A stretch of DNA of 64,000 nucleotides, from NCBI GenBank assembly GCA_958295665.1, contig OY282558.1, positions 135,740,326-135,804,325 on the forward strand, read 5' to 3'. Made by a program: the position numbers and the translations under genes. Of the stretch, positions 1 through 11,319 are shown piece by piece. This DNA is from Tipula vernalis (Eukaryota; Arthropoda; Insecta; Diptera; Tipulidae). How positions within the stretch are numbered: position 1 is the stretch's first letter; every line of letters begins with the position of its first letter. The notes beneath the pieces are model-generated. The model searched no databases. It saw only the letters and a list, made by a program, of their open reading frames with translations, and had not been told where the DNA came from.

Positions 1-1
1 G

Positions 2-325
2 CCACTATCAATTGCTTTGTCTATTTACATTTCCTTAACAGATTTAATTAGTCAAATTTTTTTGTGTTTAATTTCTTTTACGTTGGCACTATTGAATATT
101 AATACTATGAATGTAAAGCACGATGTAAGTTATTTTTGGTCGTTTTACTCGTTTTTTGTTTTTTCTAATATTTTAAATTTTTACGTAAACATATCTTTTC
201 TTATCATTAAGCGAATTTTAAATTCAACGCGATATTTTATGATTATTGCTCTATATTATATTTTTGCTCAATTTATTTTTATCATTGTTTGTAAGTTATT
301 TTTGATTTGCATTTTTTATGAGTAG
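2..325 (+). other. Open frame upstream of ORF2, probably not a gene
   Basis: A frame without stops runs from the window edge to a TAG at 323-325, overlapping the ORF2 start codon by 8 bases. It contains no good ATG start near its beginning (a TTG at 17 is the first usable codon). The translation is almost wholly hydrophobic (Phe, Ile, Leu, Tyr), as expected from T-rich DNA, and shows no zinc knuckle, PHD finger or coiled coil of an ORF1 protein. I read it as 5' leader sequence. The stop/start overlap could allow reinitiation if the frame is translated, but nothing else supports that. Confidence 0.3.
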
Positions 326-3179
326 TAAATATAGCATACTGCACCAAAATATTAGAAGTTTAAGAGCAAATTTTGATATGTTTAGTACGTTTGTAGCCAG
401 TCTGAATACTCTACCTGATTTGATTTTTGTTTCTGAAATTTGGATTTATTCGAACGAAACAACAGAATTCAATTTGCCTAATTACAGCTTTAAAGCTTGC
501 TGTAACGATAATTACCGCGCCGGTGGAGTTGGTGTCTTTATACATAAAAATCTAACAGTTATATCATGCTGTACTTGTAATTGGATTTCAACTGATGTTC
601 TTAGATTAGACATTCAACTAGGTAAAAATCTTTGGATTTTTCTGTGTTTTTACCGTTTTTGTAATAGTGATCTTAATGATTTTTGCAATGATTTAGATAA
701 TTTGCTGGGTACTATTAACAATAATAACATAGTGATCTTAGGTGATATTAATATAAATCTATTGAATAACGTAAGCTGTTTTAACTACCAAGCAATGCTT
801 GCATCATATGGATTCCTCAGTGTATCTAACAATCCAACTAGGAATCTATCATGTTTAGACCATGTTTTTGTTAAATCCAGTAGTACATATACTTTTAGTA
901 TTGATAATTTACCAATACATTTTTCCGATCATAATTTAATTACTCTCAATATTTGGGTAGAATCGAATAGACCTGTGATATGTTATAGTGGAAAGAGTTC
1001 AAAAGTTAATTATGACAAACTTAGAGATCGTCTTCTAGTTGAAAACTGGGATCTTGTTTACCATGAAAAAAATTGTAATACAGCATTCGATATTTTCTTA
1101 AATAAATTAATTTCCCATATTGGACTTTCCAAAGAAATAATTACTTATCGCATTAGCAAGAAGTTAAAGCCCTGGATGAATTATTATCTTTTGTGTAAAA
1201 TTAATAAACTTAAAAAAATTTCTAAAAAATTAAGAAGGTATCCAAATAACACTCGGTTAGAAAATTATGTAAGAAAACTCTCTAAGCATGTAAATATGAC
1301 TGTTAAACGGGTCAAAAGAGTATATTACAAAGATAAATTTGGTTTAATAGGGAATAATCCTAAGCTTATGTGGAAGGAAATTGATGATATTTTGGGTAGA
1401 AATACGTCCCAAAACAAAAACCAAATAACACAAATTTATGAATATCAATCAAACGTTCTTCTTACTGATGATCAGAATATATGTAATGAATTTAATAAAT
1501 TTTTTATAACTGTTTCATCCGACATGACTTCCAATATTTTTCCTAATAGTACTAACAGTGGAGAGCAAAAACAATTTATTTTTGGAAACCGTGATAGTTA
1601 CTGTACTTCTTGTTATTTCGATGAAATTAATTCTTTGGAGATTATTTCTGAAATTCAGAAGTTAAAAGACAAACATTCTAAAGGATTTGATGGAGTAGAT
1701 AATATCATTGTTAAAAATTGTGCCTGGTATTTGGTTGATGTATTAAAATTTTTATTTAATTTAAGTCTAAAGAGCGGAATTTTTCCAGACGCCTTAAAAA
1801 TAGCTGTTGTTATTCCAGTTTTTAAAAAGGGTGATGCTCTGCAATTAAACAATTACCGACCGATCTCACTATTGAGTACTTTTTCAAAATTATTTGAGAA
1901 ATTAATTAAACGACGATTAGTCTCTTACCTTGGTAAAATAAAATTTTTTAGTGATCACCAATTTGGATTCATAGAAGGAAAATCTACGGAAGAAGCTCTT
2001 TTAAATTCTCTGAGCAATATTTATTTAGCAATCAACAACTCTCAGAAATGCTCAACAGTATTTTTGGACATTTCAAAAGCATTTGATACTGTTAACCATG
2101 ACATACTCATAATGAAATTGTCAAGTATTGGTGTTAGAGGCAAATTATTAGATTGGTTTATAAGTTACCTTCGTAAGCGTAGTCAAATTGTAAAAATTAA
2201 TAACGTGAATAGTCCTCCAGGTCTTCTAAAATGTGGTGTTCCTCAGGGCTCAGTTTTGGGACCCTTATTGTTTTTAATTTATTTCAATTCTATCTTTGAA
2301 ATTAATCTTAGAGGGTGTGCTACAGCGTTTGCAGATGATTTGGCTTTGACATATGCGTCTAATGATTACGTTGATATTCAACGGTTTATCAATTTTGATT
2401 TATGCACTCTAAGTAAATGGTTTTTTTATCACCGACTTGTTGCTAGTGAAAAATCTAGAATTATGCATTTTAGACGGCCCGACATAACAGTTGATCAAAA
2501 CTTTTTCAAGTATCACGTATACCCGTGTGATAAGAATCCATGTTTTGGGCAATGTTTTGATTTGCCCTGCATAAATGAGTTTAAATACTTAGGTGTAACA
2601 ATTGACTCGCAGCTAAATTGGACCTCCCACCTAACTAATATCAGGAAAATTGTTATTACTGCAGTGCATAAATTTTATAATCTTCGACCTTTGTGCCCTT
2701 CTTTTATTTTAAGAAGGTTATATCATGCTCTTGTTGAATCTATCTTAATGTATGGTATAACTAGTTGGGGTGGAATTTACTTTGCTAATATTGCAGATCT
2801 TTTTGTAGCGCAAAAAAGAATTATCAAATTAATTTATGCTTGTCCAAGGAATACACCCACTATTCCGCTTTTTCGCGAGTTAAACTTGTTGCCTCTAAGG
2901 TATTTGTATGTTTTTAAAGTATTGAAAATGTTTTTTGTTCGTAGCAATAGTTATCATAGTCGAATATACCACGTGTATAATATGAGAAATCCAAACAATT
3001 TTGTCGGTCTTCGTTGTAATAGTGAAAGGTTTAGAAGATTTTATTTATATATGGCACCTTTTTGGTTCCATCTTTTACCTAAAAATGTGAAAATGCTTCC
3101 ATCTGCGCAGAAGCATAAATTTAACAGGGAAATTCGGACTTGGTTACTTGACATCGATGATATCGAGCAATATTTTTAG
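318..3179 (+). CDS. CR1-group ORF2: endonuclease-reverse transcriptase
   Basis: The ORF encodes 953 residues and starts at a true ATG. It would nick target DNA and copy the element's RNA at the nick (target-primed reverse transcription). An exonuclease-endonuclease-phosphatase fold occupies residues 8-210, with the metal and catalytic residues visible: HQN at 9-11, Glu40 (VSEIW), the GDIN motif around Asp143, LDH at 180-182 and SDH at 203-205. The reverse transcriptase follows, with an LDISKAFD motif, GVPQGSVLGPLLF and the catalytic FADD at residues 671-674. The C-terminal 200 residues form the usual thumb and basic tail and contain no RNase H. No stop or frameshift interrupts it, so the protein could be active. 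It is the best-preserved coding region in the window. Confidence 0.9.
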   Translation: MSSKYSILHQNIRSLRANFDMFSTFVASLNTLPDLIFVSEIWIYSNETTEFNLPNYSFKACCNDNYRAGGVGVFIHKNLTVISCCTCNWISTDVLRLDIQLGKNLWIFLCFYRFCNSDLNDFCNDLDNLLGTINNNNIVILGDININLLNNVSCFNYQAMLASYGFLSVSNNPTRNLSCLDHVFVKSSSTYTFSIDNLPIHFSDHNLITLNIWVESNRPVICYSGKSSKVNYDKLRDRLLVENWDLVYHEKNCNTAFDIFLNKLISHIGLSKEIITYRISKKLKPWMNYYLLCKINKLKKISKKLRRYPNNTRLENYVRKLSKHVNMTVKRVKRVYYKDKFGLIGNNPKLMWKEIDDILGRNTSQNKNQITQIYEYQSNVLLTDDQNICNEFNKFFITVSSDMTSNIFPNSTNSGEQKQFIFGNRDSYCTSCYFDEINSLEIISEIQKLKDKHSKGFDGVDNIIVKNCAWYLVDVLKFLFNLSLKSGIFPDALKIAVVIPVFKKGDALQLNNYRPISLLSTFSKLFEKLIKRRLVSYLGKIKFFSDHQFGFIEGKSTEEALLNSLSNIYLAINNSQKCSTVFLDISKAFDTVNHDILIMKLSSIGVRGKLLDWFISYLRKRSQIVKINNVNSPPGLLKCGVPQGSVLGPLLFLIYFNSIFEINLRGCATAFADDLALTYASNDYVDIQRFINFDLCTLSKWFFYHRLVASEKSRIMHFRRPDITVDQNFFKYHVYPCDKNPCFGQCFDLPCINEFKYLGVTIDSQLNWTSHLTNIRKIVITAVHKFYNLRPLCPSFILRRLYHALVESILMYGITSWGGIYFANIADLFVAQKRIIKLIYACPRNTPTIPLFRELNLLPLRYLYVFKVLKMFFVRSNSYHSRIYHVYNMRNPNNFVGLRCNSERFRRFYLYMAPFWFHLLPKNVKMLPSAQKHKFNREIRTWLLDIDDIEQYF

Positions 3180-3330
3180 TATAAATGTTAAATTACATTA
3201 TGTTCTAATGTGCCGTCGTGTAGTTAAATATATCTATTTTAATAACTGAGCTTGTATTTTGTTGAAGATTATTGTTAATTATGTAAACAAAGAATATTAT
3301 ATAAATTTTAATTAAAATTTGTTTTAAATT

Positions 3331-3361
3331 GCTCCACTACAGACATAATGTCTATAGGAGC
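3331..3361 (+). other. 3' UTR hairpin of the CR1-group element
   Basis: GCTCC (3331-3335) pairs with GGAGC (3357-3361), enclosing a second stem AGACAT/ATGTCT (3341-3346 and 3348-3353). A 3' structure recognised by the element's own reverse transcriptase is known for LINEs of this type. That role here is inference from position. Confidence 0.5.
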
Positions 3362-3433
3362 TGTACTTTATTTCATATTTTATAATGTTGTTTCAATTAG
3401 ATTTTAATTTTGTATTTATTTTATTGAAATAAA

Positions 3434-3438
<5 letters not shown>

Positions 3439-3481
<43 letters not shown>
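3439..3481 (+). repeat. (TAA)n tail of the CR1-group element
   Basis: About 14 uninterrupted TAA/AAT units follow the AATAAA signal and mark the 3' end of the retrotransposon on the plus strand. Confidence 0.9.
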
Positions 3482-3482
<1 letters not shown>

Positions 3483-4707
3483 TCTTCCAATGCTTCACAA
3501 CACAGTGTGTTATCGAATGTTTGGCTGCATCGAGCGATAAATTCAAGGATGTAGAATTTTAAAAATTCATTGCCTGTGTTTTTAGGGTATGATAAAGTTT
3601 TCTGTCTCCATGATAATTCTTAGTAAAATATTTTGAAGCTAAAGTCTGATCCAAGGTCAGACCAAAACTACTACCACAAGAAATGGGTAATGTATCGGCA
3701 GTATATTAAACCTTAATTCGCCGTAAAGAATATTTGTTCTGTTCAATTCATCCTAAGAGAAGGTCATAATTATGTTTATTAAACCCATTTTAATATTGTA
3801 TGTTTGTGTTTATAATTTGATAATATACATACAAAAGTTTCAACAAATTCTTCCCATTTAATTAAATTTTTCCAATTATATTCCACAGTCTTAAAAAAAA
3901 ATCATAAAACAAAAAATTTACATAAATGAACTTTTAAAACTTAAGCTTATATAAAAAAAAACCAATAATACAAAAATTATAACATTTAATTATTTAATTT
4001 TCTATATCCTACAAATTATCCAACAACAGCAACAATAACAACACCAATTAAAGTTCACACTTAGTAATTAAAAAATCTAAATTTTCACAACTAACTAACT
4101 GAAAATAATTTTTTTTGTCTGTTCGTTTATTTGCTTGTGTACCATTTTTAACAGTAGATTATTTAGTTTTGTATTATTTGTCCAAATAATTAAAAAGGAA
4201 AACTACTGTTTGTTTGTGTGCTGTATAGGGGGAGAAATGGGATGAGATTTGTCTTGAGATTCGATCCACACGTTTCATCATTAACACTTTACACAGAAAT
4301 CTCTTTATGTAACCATAGTCGCAATATTCATGTATGTAGGTACTATTTACACAAATAACCCACGATTAATGTGGTAGAATTAAACGTGTAGTAAATATAT
4401 CAATATGAATTTTGCAAATCTGGATAAAAGCGTAAATGGTATGCTTTCTCCTCTAGTAACGTTCTCTTAGCATCTTCAAGGCTTCTATATAGTTAGCATC
4501 CGTTTTGCTTGAAGTATTTTAGTAAACCGGATGATTTAAATTTTAATCTTATTAAATTTAATATTATTGTAGTTTCTGGACTATTGCGTATTGCCGAGCA
4601 AAATAAGCCATATGCTCTCGTGAGAATGCTGTCAAACATAACCAAACATTTTGTTGCTCCAAAACCAATTTTCTCCACGTCTTGAAAGTTCCTTAGTCCG
4701 AAAAAGC
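3482..4707. other. AT-rich DNA without recognised genes
   Basis: No coding frame, RNA gene or transposon protein was recognised. The stretch is rich in A and T runs and short CAA/AAC clusters around 4020-4060. The open frame on the minus strand near 4493-4753 has no recognisable domain. Confidence 0.6.
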
Positions 4708-6090
4708 AAAAAAAAAAAAAAAAAAAAATGTCCGTCCGTCTGTCTGTACCCATGATATCTCATTATGAAATTTTTTTCGGCAATCTGTTTCTACGGTCAA
4801 TCTACGGTTCTATTTCGGAAGCTGCATGTCAAGAGGATCGGGTACCTGCCATTTATTATATTTTTAACAACGCGTGTTGTGGGAGGCATGTTACTATTGA
4901 TGATCGATAACAGATTCAAATTACAAATAATTTTATTTTGTTTTGTGTTTCGTTTCTGTGTTTGTTGTGATTGGGTGAGGTCAGATGCTAATTTATATAG
5001 TTGATACATTGTGGCGGAGAACGAATGCTCCACGTTTGGGGATTGAGTTGGACGTTGAGTTTGCGGTTGGGTTGATGACTGACTTTGGTTTCATTTGCGA
5101 ATTGAATTGGAGTCTAGTGAGCAGCTCATTTAAGGATTTATTTGTGTGTTAATGTGACGGTTGAATTAGACTTAGCTTGAGTTGAGTTCATGTACGCATG
5201 TACATTAAGGACCATGTTGAGTTGGCGTTGGACTAGGGCTGAGTTGTTGTTGGGTTGGAGTTGAGCTGTGATTGAGCTCATTAGAAGCCAGAGGTTGAAT
5301 TAGGAATTTATTTGAGGTTGTGTTAAGGGTTGAGTTAGAAGTTAGCATCAGTGGTTTTGAGTTGAATTCATGTACGAATGTAGTTCTTCGAGTCACACTG
5401 ACGACGATTGACTTGGTCGTTTAGTTTATAGTCATGTTTAGGGTTGAGTTAGGGGTCGAGTTAGAAGTTGAGTTGGAAGTTGAGTAGCAGTTGAGTGGTA
5501 GTTTAGTAAGTGGTTCAGTTTCGGATTTATGAAGCAGGAGTTGTGGATTTATTTGGAAGTTAGCTTGAGTTTAGCTCATGCAGTTATTGGGGGATTGAGT
5601 AGGACATTGAGTTTGGGGTTGAGTTCAGGGTTGGATGTTTCGTTAAATTGGGGTTGATTAGGGTTGAGTTGAATAGGGTTTTAGCTGAAGTTGGGTTGGG
5701 TTTGATTAAGGGGTTTAGTTGGGGATTAATATGGGGTCGAATTGGGGCTTTAGTGGGGAGTTACATTGAGTTCATTTGAGTTGAGTTTATTTACGCTTTT
5801 AACTTTACAATCGAGTTGATTTCGGGATTGGGTTGACCGTTGATTGTCTAATTAAGAGATTTAGTTCAAGCAAAGTTAAGTTGTAATTGAGTTCTGGTTG
5901 AGTTAGCTTGCATTGGGTTTGAACGGGGTATTCTATCGGAGAAGTCAAGGTTTGTTTCGTAGATTAAGATAGGCATTGAGTTTGGGGTTAGATAAAGGGT
6001 TAATTTAAAAGATGATTTAGAGTTCATTTGGTGATTGAGTTGAGGGCTGGGTTGGCAGTTAATTTAGTGATTGCGTTGCGGATTGGGCGA
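4708..6090 (+). repeat. A21 tract, GTCCGTCTGTCT motif and TTGAG-rich block
   Basis: A run of 21 A (4708-4728) is followed directly by a GTCCGTCCGTCTGTCTGT motif. From about 5040 to 6060 the plus strand is packed with degenerate GTTGAGTT/GGGTTGAG phrases. I counted about 27 TTGAG in roughly 1 kb, against about one expected in DNA of this composition, nearly all on one strand. The spacing is irregular, so this is not a clean tandem array. Short open frames inside it have no recognisable domain. Related blocks occur at about 18.69-18.96 kb (opposite orientation) and 30.99-31.45 kb, and the 348-bp repeats at 18991 and 23908 carry the same GTCCGTCT and GTTGAG features in the same order. Confidence 0.7.
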
Positions 6091-7074
6091 TCCGTAAAAC
6101 AATAATCCTGCGATTGCTCGATAGTTGTTGTTTTTAAAGCTGCTCACTAGTTCTACGCCGTTGTATGCAACTATTTTGTTCTCTAGCACTGTGAATTCAT
6201 TTCTTTCCTGTAACTCTCTACAGTGCTCAATCGCACTTTTATTTCTTCAGCGTGAGTATAATTGTTTGTGGTGTCGATTTAGTTCAATAATTTGTTCGTA
6301 CTCCCTTTAAGGTATGGTCGCATTTTTTTCTATGGAATAATGTCCGACATTATGAATTTGATCACGTTACACTTTTCTTTATTCACTATTAGGCAAGAAC
6401 CGTTAAATTTAATGCAAGTTTAGGTAGAATTAAATAAGGCTTTAAACTGTGAATGAAATACCGGTTTTATTGTGTATATTTTTATAAATTATAAATTTGA
6501 ATTTATTTTAGCTAAACTTGTATGTTTAATAAAACGTTTTACTTATACGTTTTTGGTCTTTTCTCTAGATCCGGTACAATGCAGTGGAGGACTAAAAAAA
6601 ATCTGAGCTCTGGGCAATGTTTCGTTTCCGGACCCCTCAAAACAATAGGAAAATCTGGGTCATAAGCAAGCTTTCATTTCCGAAAGCATAATTTTGTTTT
6701 TGGACGGAACTCGTATTATGTATGTTTTTCTCTGTTTTCCATATCCCAAACGTCTGTTTTTTCCTTGCCCCAAACCTCTGCGTTTCAGAATTGTTGACTT
6801 CTTAGACGCGTGCCGCCCTCAGCGACGTGAGACAAACTGAAACAAAAAATTGTTATAGATAAAGAATATTGTTACACGAAAAACAACCTTTTATGATAAA
6901 TTTACCTCTACTAAAAGTAATCTGTGAAACGTGACAGCAAATTACTTTGTAGCGTTTGAAAGGATGCTGGCAATATTAATGATTAGTAAATAAATTTTTA
7001 TTTATTTATTTCTCATAATCACTTATATTTGTTAATTTTATGAAATAAAGTTATATAAACAATATTTATTAGAA
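6091..7074. other. Unassigned DNA
   Basis: No gene or known element was recognised on either strand. Open frames are short and without motifs. It ends at the inferred Helitron 3' terminus. Confidence 0.5.
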
Positions 7075-7090
7075 CTAGAGGCTCTGTCCC

Positions 7091-7184
7091 TGAGCGCGAA
7101 GCGCCCCAACCCCGCACTGCCGCTTCGCGGCAGCATCTGAGCGCGAAGCGCCTCATCCCCGCACTGCCGCTTCGCGGCAGCATT
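7091..7184 (-). repeat. Tandem 47-bp GC-rich double hairpin at the Helitron 3' end
   Basis: Two adjacent 47-bp copies (7091-7137 and 7138-7184) differ at only a few positions. Each contains GCGC-GAA-GCGC and a perfect 7-bp stem CTGCCGC-TTC-GCGGCAG. This is by far the most GC-rich DNA in the window. Helitrons normally need one short hairpin just before the terminal CTRR; here that structure is duplicated. Confidence 0.85.
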
Positions 7185-7597
7185 TTAACTCCTATACTCC
7201 GTGCCAATCAACTAACGTCAAACTTTGATGAGAATAACTATGGTATATAAGCTTTGTTTTCGTTATGTAATTTTACAAAATTTATGAGGATTTAACACTT
7301 GTAACATTAACATGGCAGATTAGACCGATAATAGCGTAGTGTTTCCTGTACTTGTATAAAATATGTATGTACTTCTTCCACACCATCATTGAGGTAGAGT
7401 ACAGGCGCGTTTTTTTGTATGTGGGGTCCCCCGTAGGCCTAATCCACAATACAAAGAAATCTAAACAAATCAAATAAAAAAAAAAAACAAAAAGTCGTCC
7501 CAGCAAGAGCTGTTCGTCCCTTTTTGATAATCCATACGTCTATGGTAACAAATATTTCGTATATAATATAATACTGAAGTTTAAGTTGTTTTGGGAA

Positions 7598-10500
7598 CTA
7601 AGGGTCAATAATTTCCTTATAAACAATATTTTTTGTAAATACTCTATCATTATTAGATAAACGGCCCTGATCTGAAGTATCTGTAATGTAAAATCGCAAT
7701 CCATCAAATGAACGAACTCTGGTGGCAGCAACATACAATTGTCCATGGGTAAACACAGGTTGCCGTAATAAAATCCCTACTTTTTCAAATGTTGGTCCTT
7801 GCGATTTATTTATAGATATTGCAAAACTGATATAACTGGGAATTGAGTACGTTTAAAATGAAAAGGTGAAAGTGTACCTGAATAAGTGAAATGAATCTTA
7901 GAGTTCTTATATTTTGTGTTAAAGTAACACGGTGAAAAGTTGAAAATTCAGACCAAGACATAATACAATTCTCAATTAGGGTGACACGTGATCCATGAGG
8001 TATTACTGGCAAAATTTGCCGAAAGTCACCGCACAACAGAATTGTTTTACCCCCAAATAATTTTTCTCTACTTTCATTCACAGTTAAATCTCTCGATAAT
8101 CTATCAATCACTTTTAAGACATGTAGTGGACACATTGATACTTCATCAATAATTATCAATGAAACTGATTTAAAGTATCGACCTTGAGCACTTTTGGCAG
8201 TCATGCTTGATACTGAGTTTTCTAAAATTGGAATAGGTAACTTGAAAACATTATGCAAAGTTCGGCCACCAATCAAAAGAGTAGAAGCTTTACCACTGAA
8301 AGCAGTTGGTATGCATGGTATTTGTAATGAATATAATTTATGAATGATTGCTTCTAGGACATACGTTTTTCCACAACCTGCATGAGCTGTCAATCAAATT
8401 ACATTGCTACCAGTATTATGATCTAATAACTGACGCAAAACCAAGCTTATAACATTGCGTTGTTCATCATTGGCGCTTCTATACATCTCATGAAAAATGG
8501 TTTCTTCTTCAATATAGGATCAACAAAATCGAAATCAATATTTTCATCCACATACACTGGAATTGGGAGCCTAAGTTGTTGACAGGAAAGATTGTATGTT
8601 TGAAGAATATCATCAATAATCAAACGGAATCTATTATATGAAATGTTTTCATTATAATACTTAAGAAAATCTTCACTCATGAATATTTTAAACTCTTCCC
8701 ATAGAAGTAAGGCATTTGCTGGAACATTCAAACCACAAATAAATCCAAATAATTCACGTAATTGCCGAGGAGATTTAGTTTCTTTTGCTTCATTCAAACA
8801 CTCACGCCATTCATTATCATTGGATGCAATACCTCACGCTTGACATGCTTCGATAAATATAGGATATTGAACATCTAAATACGTTTGCAAATCTCCAAAT
8901 GTTTTTGGGCCCCGAACATGCAACAAAAGCAACCGCAAATGAAACAATTCAATATCTTTGGGAGACACAACATACAATCGAGATATCACTTTTTCACTTC
9001 CACGTTTTCTCTTAGTCCAATTTTGCTCTCTATAATTCCAAACATAATGCAATGCTATTTCACTATACAAAAGTCTATTAGATGAAGGGCCATTATTATT
9101 CAAGTTAAAAATGCCAATAATTTTTCCGTTGATGGATTTGCAACAGCTTCATTTTCAGAACCTTCCCGAAAAACAACATTTTGACGATTGGGCAAGTGAA
9201 AATCAAGGCGAATAATCGTATGCGATTGAAAGTGCATAGGGTACTGCAATATACGCCATGAAGCCTCAGTGGAACCCACATACCGGCCATTTAAGAAATT
9301 TTATTTCTCATATACCTGAATTTCGTCATTTAATTCCCCAAATTTTAACGACGCACAATCATATCCTTTATACACGTACTTGTAAATGTATTTCACACTT
9401 TTAACGGTCGAACACACTTCTACGTTTAAATGACAATTAAATTTGGCTAAAAGATATGGATTGTATGGAACGACGAATCGATTATCAACAGAATGTCCAC
9501 GAATATCAACATTCACACCATTATCACGTCGTCTATAAACAGGATATCCATTCACGCTACCACTCGTATAATCACAGAAATCTTTTGGAAAATGTTTGCT
9601 GCATTTTCCTTCTCTCATGCAGACAGAGTTTGGATTAAGTAGACTGCATGGTCCATGAATCATATGACGCCTAACAATTTCATATAGTTGTGCATGTTCT
9701 TGAATATCAGGTATTTCAGCACACACAATCTTATCAAAATCATCAACTCCATCTATTCTATCATCTCTATCCAAAGAAGTGATCAAAATATACGCATGAG
9801 GTAGACCACGTTTTTGGAACTCAATAGTATAAATTACGGCATTTACTTTACCGAAAATTTCTCTTTGGAAATTAAATCGATAAGTTCCTTAAGCTTACTT
9901 TTAAATACACGAACGACAATATCAGGACGAAAATTAGCACTACAACCATCAAGAGCTTCAATAATTTCTGGCCATTGTGGATTGCATGTCATAGTTATAA
10001 ATAAGGAAGGTTTTCCGAAATTTTGCACGATTGACAATGCATCCAAATAATTTTGGTGCATATTGCGTGGATAACCAAATGATTTTACGGCCCACAGTAT
10101 GAACTCCATCAGCACCGTTTGGACAATTATTTACACAATCAGTTAAATTATTATACACTTCTGCACATAATGTAGCCTGATTTTGACGAACAAAATGCAA
10201 TCTTGTGCCTTCAATCCGCACATACATATCAACCACCCACTGAAGAAATAATTTTTGCGAATGATGTAAAAGGCAAAGCCCATCACGAATTGCAAGTCTA
10301 TAAGAGGCATATTGAAGCATTGTATTTTTGTTTCGAGGTACTGTAGAAGAAGAAGTAGTAGCTATGTTATGTGCTATTTGGACATGCCAACCAGTATCAC
10401 CGTTTGGGAACAATAACGGATAAGCTAAAGGATCTAACGAAGAATCTAAAACAGAAATACTACGAACTGCGTTTGACAATTTTGAAAAAACAACCATGTT

Positions 10501-11319
10501 TCTCTGAAAAGGAGGTTCACCATCGTCATTTTTAAAAATTACTGCGACATCGGTATGAACAACATCATTGAAACGACGTATATCTGCATTTCGAATAACT
10601 TTTATCACCATACAAACATCAGAAGCAATGTTTTCAAGCTGTTTACAATATTCTGCCATTGATCTGAAGGATCGAACAAAATCATTCAGGCGATCTAATT
10701 CTACAGCCAATGCACGCATTAAATCAACATTACAGTCAACATTTGCACTCTCACGCATTCTGTACTGATTAGCAGTATCAACATCATAAAAGTATAACTG
10801 TGCATAGCACGGTTGACGACCATATCCAAATGTTAAAGCCCCAGCTCAATGATAAAAAATATTATGAATCTTAAAATGTTATACACCGTTCAAAAGAGTA
10901 TTAGACAATTTAGCTTCAGAACTAACCATTGCAAATGCTGAATTATAGGAACGAATATTTTCAAAGTAATTTTTAGAACGACGTTTGATCGAATTATCAA
11001 TAGAAAAAAGTCCATCGCATAGATTTTTAAATAATGTATTCTGACCAAGAGGAGGTAAATCAATTTTGCCTTTATGGCAACATAAGGTAAACGACTGTGT
11101 ATTTCGTAAAGTGACTTCTCCCTGAAAATGTTTGGCACTGGCACTACAAAATGCACAACGCAAACTCATTGAACCACAACTATAAGAATTAAAATTACGC
11201 GGTATTGAATTTAAAGCACATTTAAAATAACATTTTCTCCACATCTGCGGAAAAAAATATTGCGTGCTGCCGAAAACCAGTAATGATTGTAACAATATCA
11301 TCTTGTATGGTTGATCCAA
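7598..11319 (-). pseudogene. Helitron Rep/helicase, broken
   Basis: The protein would nick and unwind DNA for rolling-circle transposition. Reading the minus strand in order: an N-terminal zinc-type region (about 11319-10880, with FTLCCHKGKIDLPPL); a Rep segment with DPLAYPLLFPNGDTGWH (about 10440-10380); FITMTCNPQWPEI near 10000; FQKRGLPHAYIL near 9800; the tyrosine motif KYIYKYVYKGYD near 9370; linker segments to 8450; Walker A AGCGKTYVLE (8385-8360); Walker B IIIDEVSM; GDFRQILPVIP; and finally FAISINKSQGPTFEKVG and HGQLYVAATRVRSFDG (about 7830-7700), ending at a TAG at 7600-7598. The pieces fall in several frames. The second histidine of the HUH motif is tyrosine (9792-9790), and roughly 150-200 residues between the LTQNIRT motif and PFHFKRTQFPV are missing compared with family proteins. 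Confidence 0.85.

Larger units (their letters stand above)
1..3481 (+). mobile_element. CR1-group non-LTR retrotransposon, 5' end outside the window
   Basis: A non-LTR (LINE-type) retrotransposon runs from the window edge to a (TAA)n tail. It carries an apurinic-type endonuclease and a reverse transcriptase in one ORF (318-3179), a 3' UTR of about 260 bases, an AATAAA signal at 3428-3433 and the tail. There is no RNase H domain. The short microsatellite tail and the sequence style of the endonuclease and RT point to the CR1/L2/Jockey side of the LINE tree; the exact clade is inferred. A compact hairpin sits at 3331-3361, about 75 bases before the tail. The 5' part, including any ORF1, lies outside the window or is missing, so no target-site duplication could be tested. 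Confidence 0.85.

Noticed and set aside
7081..7190. GC-rich patch as contamination or CpG island
   Set aside because: Hairpin structure and position next to CTAG/T fit a Helitron 3' end.
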